Shown in pieces: positions 1 to 9,240 of a stretch of 64,000 nucleotides of DNA. The translations under genes and the position numbers were made by a program. A model generated the notes under the pieces. That model saw nothing but the letters and a program-made list of their open reading frames with translations. It did no database searches and was not told the origin of the DNA. The DNA comes from Calycina herbarum (Eukaryota > Ascomycota > Leotiomycetes > Helotiales > Pezizellaceae), in NCBI GenBank assembly GCA_001414485.1, contig LLEY01000097.1, forward strand, positions 1-64,000. The letters run 5' to 3'. The stretch's first letter is position 1, and each line of letters opens with the position of its first letter.

Positions 1-260
1 TAACGGCACGAAACGGATACTACTACAAAAGAGGCATATGGGAGTGCGTTCGATAGAATAACATATCCGAATACTAGGCTCTGATACGAAGGAAAAGACC
101 AAATTAGTCTTCCTGATAGAGAGAGTAAGGGCATCTATATACAAGAGGTCGGACAATAACAAAGTCCGAAACCTATCCAGCTCTTACTATCCTGAAACAA
201 TATCCGTCACGTAACCTATCCGGCACGTAACCTCGGCAATTCCGATGGCTGGCTATTATA
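1..260 (-). repeat. LTR of the element-B family, truncated by the window edge
   Basis: This stretch aligns along its whole length with the two LTRs of element B (28115-28386 and 54370-54641), for example at the block around 25-60 and the terminal GGCTATTATA at 251-260. The first two bases of the LTR (TG) would lie just left of the window. It keeps many G and C bases that are A or T in B's LTRs, so it is less mutated. The bases after 260 do not match the purine tract that borders B's left LTR, so no element interior follows to the right. It is therefore a solo LTR or the right-end LTR of an element lying left of the window. The strand is given by analogy with B. Confidence 0.85.
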
Positions 261-2151
261 CTACTCTACTTATAGTACTCTAAGTAACTTAGAGTAGTAC
301 TTTAAGTATTTAGGCTATATTAGACCAGGCAGGGCCGAGGCTTAGAATAGCGTTAGAGTAGTATTCTAGAGCTACCGAGAGCTTAAGCGAGATCTCTTTT
401 CTACTCTCTTTGCTAAGGTGACAATCTACAGTTTCTACGGTTCCTCTGAAGAAGGTTTGGCCAATGATACTGCGCTCGAGAGCTTTAGCAGTTGCTGCGA
501 CGAAGTGTTGTTGTATATTCGGGAGGGGGGGATCGGGCGTACTCCCCCCTTTCCAAGGCCTCTTCTCAGAGGCGTAGGCGGGGGCGGAGGCCCTGCTAGG
601 AGAGTCTCCATGGAAGGAATTTAGCTTATTAGGCGGAAGTAAAAGAGATTGAGCGTTTTAGAACAAAAAATTCAATCTGCGAAAAAAGATGTGTGTGCAG
701 CGGAGCGTCATTGGAGATTGTTTAGAGTGTTTAGAGGGGTTCGGTACGAGGATGGATTATGGGGAGAGGATTGGGGGGTGGGAGGCTGGGATGACATTCT
801 TTTACTTCTCGAGGTGTATTGTGCATGGACCCTACTTACCTAGGTACATGTTATTCTTTCAACAAGAGCTATATCGGCCGACTTCATTTTCTAATTCTAT
901 AAAGATTTCCGATGCATTTTCTCCTTTGATGTTGTGACACATAAACATATGAAAGAGGGCCAGGAGAGGTAGGTTCCTTATTTTTCCATTCTTCCCAAGA
1001 TAGTTTCTGTATGACATCAAGCTTTGAAAGATCTACATAGAGATTAGAAATGCCAAGACAAATGTGGTAGGGATTCGGGTCTCGAGGTGTAAGTGTAGGC
1101 ATAGAAGAGAAGGAACGAAAGAGACGTTCCCTCTTTCCGAAAATCTCCTCATGTGTCGCTCACTTTCTTTCCTCATACAAACAAACATGGATTTGCCTCG
1201 AGAATCGGCGCGTACATCTCATCTACCTAGCATTGACACAAAAACTCAGTTTTCAAAAGGGAAATCAGATTCAGAACTCCTAATTGCACAAGTGTATATA
1301 GAGCAATTACCAATGCTCTACAGCATTTAGTAGTACGTGTTCTAATGGAGGAAAGAGCAACTCTAGGTCAATCGTGGGCTCACAACATACGCTAACTAGT
1401 GGATTGAGTTAAATAGACACGTGACAGGGCCTCGAACTTGATCCTTATCCGCCAATTCTAATTGTATAAAATACACCATAGTAAGACAGTCCAGGTAATC
1501 CAGGCTAATCATAAATATTTTTGACGTCGATTGACTTCCTCGTGATCCCACTTTTGGCCCCCAATTTGAAGCTGATGGCTTACTCGATTTTCGCTTGGCT
1601 TACTGGTACTTTTATCGTGGCTAGCTTACTCGCTATTGATGGCCTACTCGCAGATTACTCGTGGATTACTCGTGGCTTACTCGTGATCTCTTTTGGCCCC
1701 TAATCTACCTTCCCTTCCTCTAAAACAAACCTTCGCCAGAAAGAGGAAATTGCCTAGAGTAAAGAATACGCATTAGTGGTGCTTTCAAATAATATTTACT
1801 TCGTGACTCATTAGAACTAGTGGATTTAATTTGCTTCTTTAAGTGATATTTCTATCCTATTCCCATGACCGCAGACTGAACTATTCACCAAGTTCAAAAC
1901 CCCGGAAGTAAAACAAATCACCTCTAAACCTTCTTTCCAGGTTATGTTGTTTGTGCGCACCTCTATTTGTATTTCGCCTTCCCTTCATTGCCTTGCCTTG
2001 CCTCATTGCAAGTTCTTCCACTATCCCATCCTGGTGACCCAACAAGTCGCTCACCATCTACCCATTCCCTCATTCAAAATCATAAAATCCCAACCACGAA
2101 AACCAGAGGGTGCCGCATACCTAGCCAGAGAATAAAGGTAGGTAGTACTCA
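261..2151. other. Intergenic region, no supportable gene
   Basis: Short ORFs occur in all frames, but none has recognisable protein character, splice structure or codon bias. The first 150 bases after the LTR are AT-rich and include a short hairpin (about 275-298). A TTACTCG-type minisatellite lies at 1539-1706. The last few hundred bases are the 3' flank of the sugar-kinase gene that ends at 2152. Confidence 0.6.
1539..1706. repeat. Degenerate TTACTCG minisatellite with flanking direct repeats
   Basis: Seven or eight copies of a TTACTCG-like heptamer, often extended to CGTGGCTTACTCG, occur between about 1578 and 1684 at irregular spacing of 10-28 bases. The block is bracketed by two near-identical direct repeats, CTCGTGATC followed by CTTTTGGCCCC, at about 1539-1561 and 1680-1700. 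No coding role is visible. Confidence 0.6.
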
Positions 2152-4050
2152 CTAACTCTCTTCGCGAATCGGAAAACTCTCTTCAAAAGAAGAAATCCCC
2201 TTCACAGTCCCCGCCAAGATCCCCGCCCCAATAATCCCCCCATCATGACAAGGCGTCAAAACCACCCTCGGAAACTGCCTTACCTCCTCCCCAAACTCAG
2301 CATCCATGATCCCGTCCAAGAAGCCCTGACAATCTTCAAGGAAATCTTGGAAATGGGATATGCAACCTCCCGTATAACCAACCATCAATTCCTCGATTTC
2401 GTATTCCATAATTGAAGGACGTTTGTGGTTGCCATTGCTGGAAGTTTCGGATGGGGAAGAGGAGTGTAAAGAAGAAAGTTTGATTTCATCAGCGCAAGAT
2501 AAGAGACCGATGATTGCTGATGCTGTCATTCCTGCGGCACGGACTTGTATCGCTTTACTGATTTTATAGGCCATCTCGGCAGTTTCTTGGGTCCAGTGGA
2601 ATGCATCTTTTGTAGAGGAAGAAGGGATTTCTTTCTCCAATTGTCGAAGCATGGAAGGTTCTTCATGTTGTAAATGCGGACCTAGATTTCCCAGGAAGGC
2701 AGTGGAAACCCCGTTTCGTTGTAGTAAAAGAGGCGGAAGGTTTTCGGTCGCGATTTTGAGGTGGTTGGTGAAGTAATCGAGGATTATAAGACGACCCAGT
2801 TCGCCGAGATAGCGGCCTGCTGTCATGTATTCAAAAGGCATGAAGCCTGGTGTATCGCCTTCGGAATCTAGAAGCTCGTCCCAATGGGTTATGAAGTTTG
2901 ATTCTCGAAGTGCTGGGGCGGTTCCATTTATGGACCATTCTGTGTTAACTGTGATTTTTGTATCGTCTGAGGCTGTGCCGTCGTTGAGAACTTTGACATG
3001 TGCGGGTCGTTTGCTTGTGTGGAGTTTGGATAGGGCCAAGGGTATGGTTGCGTTGCATCCTGTTCCTACTATCAATCCCATAGCGGCTTTTCGTCTGGGG
3101 TTGCTACGAAGTTGGTAGGCGAAGGAGACTAAGGTCGCGACTGAGTCGTTGACTATTGCGTGTATTTTAATCGTTGGTAGTGTGGGATCTCGGGTACTTT
3201 CGTAACCTTCAGTAAGTAGCTTTCCAAGGTCGGAATTTGACGTTATAGCGAAGCCTTTGCCCATTGACATGAGGGTAGCATGGGATAATGTGTGTTGGCT
3301 GCATAAGGAAAGTCAGTAGGGATGTAGTACTCGAAACGAGGGAGAACAAACATCATTGGAAATGAGAATGTAACACCCAAGGGGATTTCCTCTGGCAATT
3401 CTGCAGCCCATAGTTTACATCCATCTTGCACAACTTCAGCTATGCAAGAACCAATCCAAGCAAACAGATCTTCTGCTTTGTTCCGTTTCAATTGTTCTCC
3501 GATAGGCCATGATTTCTCGAGCCGTCTTCTAACACGCGATGTCTCTTTTGGTTCCCCGTTTGCTATTACTGAAATGCCATCCAATTTAGCCGTTTCTATC
3601 TCAGGGCCCAATAATTCGATGAAGCCGACTCTGAGATTTGTACCGCCGCTATGCACTGTCAGAGGGAGAGTTATTTGTGGAATCATTGAAACTCACATAT
3701 CAATAGCGAGGTATCTAAATACTTTCGTCAGCACAAGTTCAAAGCAAATAACAACATCCATCGCCTCCAATCTCCCAGTCTCTCGAAATAAGGAGTAGGC
3801 AAACACATGACCTCACCCAAATTCACCCAAAATGAAAAGAGTAACCAAGAACTCACCTTCCACCTGCATCACGCACCGGTCTCAAAACGGAATCCGAGAT
3901 CGGCGTTGACAAGAACTGGTCCTTTGATTCCCTCGCCAACTTCACATAGGTTGTAGCCAAACCCCTTGCTAGCCCATGAATCTTGCCAATATCAATCTCC
4001 AGCGGACGCAAGAAATGCTCTAAAGAGAGAGTTTCCGCCGGAATAGCCAT
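2152..4050 (-). CDS. Hexokinase-family sugar kinase, probably GlcNAc-kinase-like
   Basis: Predicted exons are 4050-3857, 3714-3697, 3648-3352 and 3298-2152. All junctions are GT-AG and phases agree, giving 551 residues. The product should phosphorylate a hexose with ATP in the cytosol. Visible motifs are the phosphate-1 loop AIDIGGTNLRVGF near residue 70, the block GVTFSFPMIQ before a GKGF element, NDSVATLVS, and the adenosine-site glycine run GLIVGTGCNA. The C-terminal glycine motif reads CHDGGIIGAG rather than the DGSGKGAA of yeast hexokinases. Together with the divergent middle this resembles the fungal N-acetylglucosamine kinase branch, but an atypical regulatory hexokinase is also possible. 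The second exon is only 18 bases and encodes part of the first phosphate loop. The gene is divergent from the GILT-like gene across about 530 bp. Confidence 0.85.
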
Positions 4051-4580
4051 CGAAAGGTAAAGTAATATTATCGAGACTGCATTACAAGCGGGATTCAAAG
4101 GGAGTAGAAATTGTTCCTTATTTTGCCTTTTCCGAGTGATTGGGAGAGAACTTCCGTGTTCGAGGTTTCGTCTTGTTCCGTTGGTAGGGCAAGAGAGAAA
4201 GGTGGGATTGGATCCCTGAAGCCTGTGTTCTTTCCTATCTCGGATGCGAAATCCAACTATTCCCGTCCGATGTGAATGGCTTTCTCTGTCTTTCGGTGCA
4301 ATTAAATAACTTGGTGTTTGTTGACTCGTCTGAAGAGAAATGTGTGGTGCGCAATCAGGGGGAATTAATTTATTTAGCTGCAGCTGGAGGATGGCGGTGG
4401 TGTTCTTGGGGAGGTCAGCTCGTTGGTTCGCCAAGGCCGTTTGAAGGAAGGGGAGCTTTGAGGTGCAATTCCCAATTCCGAGACCTCCTAGCGTCATTTC
4501 ATTTGTAACAACCACAACATCTCCTCTCCCAAGCTCAACGACGACCACGCAAACGAGTTATTCATGTCTTCGCTATCAAT
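4051..4580. promoter_or_regulatory. Shared divergent promoter region (sugar kinase / GILT-like gene)
   Basis: This 530-bp gap separates two start codons pointing away from each other, so it must hold both promoters. An AT-rich part (about 4300-4380) and a CT/CA-rich part close to the rightward start codon are visible. No specific operator could be assigned. Confidence 0.5.
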
Positions 4581-5556
4581 ATGACATTCGATCGCCTTCT
4601 CAAAATGAATAACAACGAATACCCAAGCGAAAAGGGCGCCCGAACGATAGCTATACCTTCCACCAATCCCGAAATGTTACCTCGAAATAGAGTCCGAAGA
4701 TGGGTGGCAGGATTCACCGTCGTGGCCTTTTTCTATTTCCTTTGGTCTCTTGGAAATCCAAGTCCAACAAGTCCGTTCTATGGGAGAACAGAACCATGCG
4801 ATCATACCTTGGAGGATACTGCGGTAGTGGGGGAAGAGAAGGTGGCAGAGAAGCCTTTGGTTCCTCTTGAAGCTCACATCATGAGCAAATGTCCGGATGC
4901 ACAGGTTCGTCGCACACGTTTTCTCTTCATTAAAAGACTATGTATGCCCTTCAAATCGCAAGCAAGCCTGGGTCTCAACCTTCAAACTTTGTCCTTCAAA
5001 CCCTCCGCCAAACCCGTCCCTAAACCCATGCTAACATGTTACTCTTCAGGACTGCCTCAAACTCCTCGTCCTCCCAACAATGCAACAAGTCCTTCCAAAA
5101 GTAAACTTCACACTCTCCTTCATCGGCACCCCCACCGCCAACGACGGCGTATCATGTATGCATGGTCCCCCGGAATGTCTAGGAAACATCATAGAACTCT
5201 GCGCCGCCTCACTCTACCCATCTCCAAAGACCTATCTAGGCTTCACGATGTGTCTAACAAGAGATTACAAAGATATTCCCGAGAAGAGTTTAGTAGCAGA
5301 TTGTGCCTTGGAACACGGAATCGATATGGATAAATTAGAGGACTGCGCTATTGAGGATGATGGCGGGAGAGGTATGGGGCTACTGAGAGATAGTGTGAAG
5401 AGAAGTGCGGATAACGGGGTCACCAAGAGCTGCACCATCAGATTGGACGAGGAAATTTATTGTGTTAGGGATGGAGGGGAGTGGAAAGAATGTCCGAATG
5501 GGGCGGGTGTGAACGATTTGGTTCTTGCGATTGAGAAAAAGTATCGTGGTTTGTAG
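4581..5556 (+). CDS. GILT-family thiol reductase-like protein
   Basis: Exons 4581-4904 and 5050-5556 join in phase into 276 residues. The protein has a short N-terminal tail, a single hydrophobic segment at about residues 42-58 (signal anchor), and then a lumenal domain. The GILT signature Cys-x-His-Gly-x2-Glu-Cys-x2-Asn-x4-Cys is complete at residues 144-159. The first redox site reads SKCPDAQDC (residues 102-110), so the second cysteine lies six residues after the first instead of forming CXXC. Family members reduce disulfides in the vacuole, lysosome or secretory pathway. In fungi the role is little defined, so the activity here is inference. An internal ATG at 4605 is a possible alternative start. 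The DcpS gene ends 89 bp downstream in convergent orientation. Confidence 0.8.
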
Positions 5557-5644
5557 TTTAGCATTATATACCTTAGTCGTAATTCGTAATTCGTCAAGTT
5601 CTAATCTCTAAGCTCTAATATTAATGTTTTTCCAGTTTTTTCCT

Positions 5645-6727
5645 TCAAGACTTCCCCCCCTTTTCCCTCTTCAAAGGCTCAAAAACGTCTGTCCACAACT
5701 CACTAGCTTCCCCAATCGTGTAACTCATCTCCAACTTTTCCATCCCAGTCTCCTCATCCCCACCCATACACTCCAGCGTTGAAACAATACCCTCTAACCC
5801 CACCGCCTTCCCCATGGCCTGCGTAGCCCCAGCCTCCAAAGCCACATTCACAATATGAATATGGAAATGATAATAAGTAGGCTGATAATGAATATACAAC
5901 TTCAACATATCCCTCTCCAACCCCTTCTCCCCAAAACACTCAATCGCACTCTCCAAAATCCTCTCTCTCATCTCTCGCAGCCATGGAACATGTTTCTTCT
6001 TCAAATCCCTTAAGGACCAAATATCTCGTCTCTCTACCAAGCCTAGGAGGTGGAGAGAAGAAATTGTTTTGCGATCCCAATTCAGATCTGGGAGGAGGAG
6101 AAAACCTTCAGGGTTTGGGGTATCGGAGAGTGGAGTACGGTAGATAACATCTTCTGATTCTGTGATACCGGCTATGATATTGTAGACCCAGTTTAGACGA
6201 CCTTCTGAACGCTTGTTTTCCATGTATGGACGGACTTTTTGTTCGTAGATTTGGGGCGTTTCGTGGACGAGACGGAGACCTTGTTGGGAGTATTTCTTTA
6301 GATGCTGGCTTGTGCAGGGGTAGATGAGGTTTATTTTTAAATCTGTGTGTGTTTCTTCTTCTCCTTCTTTGCTTGTTGGGGTTTGTACTGGTGTTGGTGA
6401 GGGGGAGGAGGGCGAAGATGCGAGATACCAGAAGTAAACATCGTTTGCGCCGAGGTTTTGTAGTTGTGAGAGCGATTTGGGTAATTGATTTAGGTAGGTG
6501 GGAGACGAAGGAAAGGGAGCGCGTTCGAGAATTAGGAGCGCGGGTTTGGAATCGATGGCTCCGTGGAGGGTTATTCGGCGTCCTGCTTGGTCTAGTTGCT
6601 ATGGTTAGCTTAATTGTTTGCGACTGATTTGGAGGGGTTGAGGGGGTTAACCTTGATTTAGGACTCGTTCGAATTGGAAGCTGGGGACCAGCGCTTCGGC
6701 TGATTCTTTCGTGTGTGTTTCTGCCAT
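5645..6727 (-). CDS. DCS1: Scavenger mRNA decapping enzyme (DcpS/Dcs1)
   Basis: Exons 6727-6652 and 6591-5645 join in phase to 340 residues, close to the roughly 340 of human DcpS. The enzyme hydrolyses the residual m7GpppN cap left after 3'-5' mRNA decay, in cytoplasm and nucleus. The N-terminal domain starts with FQFERVL and runs through a VYFWYLAS block. The C-terminal HIT domain holds the histidine triad in HYQPTYYHFHIHIVN, with the preceding DLKKKHVPWL typical of DcpS. The intron of 60 bases splits the N-terminal domain exactly where an in-frame stop would otherwise interrupt it, which supports the model. It is convergent with the GILT-like gene. Confidence 0.93.
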
Positions 6728-7975
6728 AGTTTGGCTCAAGATTTATGCTTGCTTTGCGAGGTGTTTGTTGTGAGAGGAAATGCGAGGAAGGGTAATTGGT
6801 CCCCTTTTGGAGGCTTGTTGGCGGTGAAACGCGGCAGAATAATATCAAGCTTTCTGTTTCAGTTATCTTCTTATCTCGTTATTTATACTGTAGAATGAAT
6901 TAATATCAAAAGAATGAGTGGTTCTCTGTCTCTTGATTTCCTTCCACACGTAACAAAAATTACTCGAGGTAGATCATTCTTTACTTTATGACCCCACGAT
7001 TGAGGGCTGCAAATCGGCGTACAAGTACACCTACTTCGGATCACCTTTCTTGCGCGAGAACACCTAGATTGCTCAAGGGTATTTTCCAATAAGGTCTAGA
7101 AGACCCAAAAACTGATTCTTCAACCTTTAAACAGCCTATATTGTTTCGTACGACCAAAGTTGTGTGCAGAGCAAAGACTGAGGCTTATACATTGCTGCTT
7201 TTAAAATTTTGGTGATGGAATTATTTCTATGATAAGTTTTAGTACCAAGTGTGAAGACACTTTTTACTTTTGAAGATTACGGTGGTGAGGTTCTTCTTAT
7301 GAGTAGTAGGGTTTTGTACGCTTGGTAATAGCTTCCTATTCGTGAAGTAACCAAAGTTGAATTGGAGTTCATTTTCAATCTTGTACAGTACACATATGGT
7401 TAAATCTTTCTTATCTTCAGATTTTGAGCGGAGACTTTTGATCTTGGATAATTTCATCCTATCGTAAAATTGAACCTTGATGAGGCGGTGTTTTCCATGA
7501 GAGTGTTTTCGTCAACTTTTACGCTGTTGTCACGAAACTCCAGACTTAGGTTCCAATAGACCTCTAAAATTTCCCTTAAACGACTTGGGCTCGAAGTGAC
7601 AACTTCATGTTACCTATTGCAAGTTACCAGCATTTTCAACGAACAATAGGCACTCTCCAAAAAAAAAATCTTCCTGGCTCTTCTCGCTTAAAATACCTTG
7701 ATAGAAACTCCCTCAACAGCTAACCCCCACGAGCTCAACTAGTCCCAAAAGAGTAAATGCAAACACAGGAAGATCTTGCCAACCGTTGACGCTAAAGCTT
7801 CTCGTGCCCCACCCAGATATAAAAATCTGTCTCTCACCCCTCTTCTCCCCCTTCCAACCTTTCCAACTTCAACCACTTCAAAGGTTCTTCGCCTTATCAA
7901 CCCCCTCCAAACCCAACACCACATAGTGGAAGTATATCAATCAATCAAATCTTTCAGCTTGCAACTCGGAAAAGG
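6728..7975. other. Intergenic region with promoter of the secreted-protein gene
   Basis: About 1.25 kb without a convincing gene. The left part must hold the DcpS promoter (leftward). The right end holds a TATA-like box and a long CT-rich leader ahead of the rightward gene at 7976. Small ORFs here are AT-rich and featureless. Confidence 0.5.
7818..7825 (+). promoter_or_regulatory. TATA-like box with CT-rich leader
   Basis: TATAAAAA lies about 150 bp upstream of the start codon at 7976. It is followed by a pyrimidine-rich tract (about 7831-7880), the usual layout around the transcription start in highly expressed filamentous-fungal genes. No mapped start site is available, so this is positional inference. 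Confidence 0.5.
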
Positions 7976-8801
7976 ATGTTCGCCATTCTCCTCTTGAGCC
8001 TTCTTGGCCTCTTCAGCTCTGTGAGTTCAACTTTCCTTCACCCCCAACCTCAACTTCAATCCCTCCAGTTGAAACCTTCCTACCCAAAGCTAACATAACC
8101 CTCAAACAGGTCCTCGCAATCCCAACGTCGGCCACCACTTCCTCCGCAGTCGCCCACAGTCTCCCCTACCCAGAGGTCCCCTTCACCTTCACCGGCAACT
8201 GGGGTGGTCATGATGTTTCCTTCACTGGCACAGCACAAGAGATGATTGCTCAAATGCAGGCCATGCATCCAGATTTCGAGTTCACCGAACCCCCACAAGA
8301 GGGTCCCGTTTCTGTCAACCCTGGAAAGGTGCTTGAGACCGCTTCTAAGGTTTGTTATTCCCCTCAGCTCCTACCTCAAACAAGTGCAAAAGTGAAATCT
8401 AACAAGCTTCTAAAAACAGTCAGGCTACCTTTGCTGTACCACCAGCCCTATTCCAGGTCAATCGTTTCAACCGGCTCACATCAGCAAGACTGTCGATAAC
8501 ATCGATTATCTGCAGCAAATCCCACTTTGCTTTGTTAATGCACGTACTTGCGTTCGTATCGCTTGCCAATGGAATTCTGGAATTTTCCTCTGCAACGATA
8601 ACGATTACCAAATCCATCCTTCATGTAGCTACTTAGCTTCCTACGCCCAGGATTTAATTGCGTTCTGTGGATCTGGTACCATTGTGTGCGGACAAGAGTT
8701 TGACACGTACGTTAACTTCACTTCCCATGATCTTTGAACTCGTAATAACTTAAAAAAACAGAGATAGATACAACGTCATAGTTCAGGGTTCACAATGCTA
8801 A
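7976..8801 (+). CDS. Secreted cysteine-rich protein of unknown function
   Basis: Four exons (7976-8020, 8110-8349, 8420-8706, 8762-8801) join in phase into 203 residues. The N-terminus is a clear signal peptide of about 18 residues (hydrophobic core ILLLSLLGLFSS then VLA). Next comes a Thr/Ser-rich linker and a region rich in Phe, Thr and Gly. The C-terminal half has about ten cysteines, starting with a CC pair and ending with Cys as the last residue. I recognise no catalytic motif and no named family. Its small size, signal peptide and even Cys spacing suggest an extracellular disulfide-bonded protein. An effector or surface role is possible but unproven. It is convergent with CEF1. Confidence 0.78.
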
Positions 8802-9240
8802 ACTTGCTAGCGAGTGGCTCGTTCAGAGAGAACTCAAACTGAGATAAAATGGTTTGCTGAGAAATAGCTGCTTTCAATTTCAGGAAGCTTGATAGGATTC
8901 TGCAACTGAGAACAGGAATAATAAATCGCGTTGTTTCCATTGATTCTGATGAAGAATGATAGAGTGAAAATATGAAAATGTGAAAATGTGAAAATGTGTT
9001 TCCGATAAAATAAATACTGCTCTCCTTCACGTTTCAACACAAAGTGAAAACAAGATTCTAATCAAATATAGAGGATAACAAAAAAGATACACGATATGAA
9101 CAAAAGAGAGGAACCTAGGCTCATGCATTTACATTCCCTCCCCAACCCGTCCATGCATGCTATAGAAACATTCTAATATCCCTCCCCGAATAAAGCTATT
9201 TGTATTATTCATACACTCCATACTCCAAGGATTACCTACT
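8802..9240. other. Convergent 3' intergenic region
   Basis: This gap separates two convergent genes, so it holds their 3' UTRs and termination signals. It is AT-rich. A short tandem of an ATGTGAAA-like octamer lies at about 8963-8998. No gene is visible. Confidence 0.5.

Noticed and set aside
275..298. Short hairpin GTACTCTAAGT/ACTTAGAGTAGTAC
   Set aside because: Short AT-rich palindromes are common here; there is no T-tract, gene end or repeat that would give it a role.
418..624. Small ORF with Gly/Arg-rich tail
   Set aside because: Low complexity, no signal, no domain and no supporting context next to the LTR.
7239..7457. 72-codon AT-rich minus-strand ORF
   Set aside because: Lys/Asn-rich chance ORF in an intergenic region, with no splice or domain evidence.
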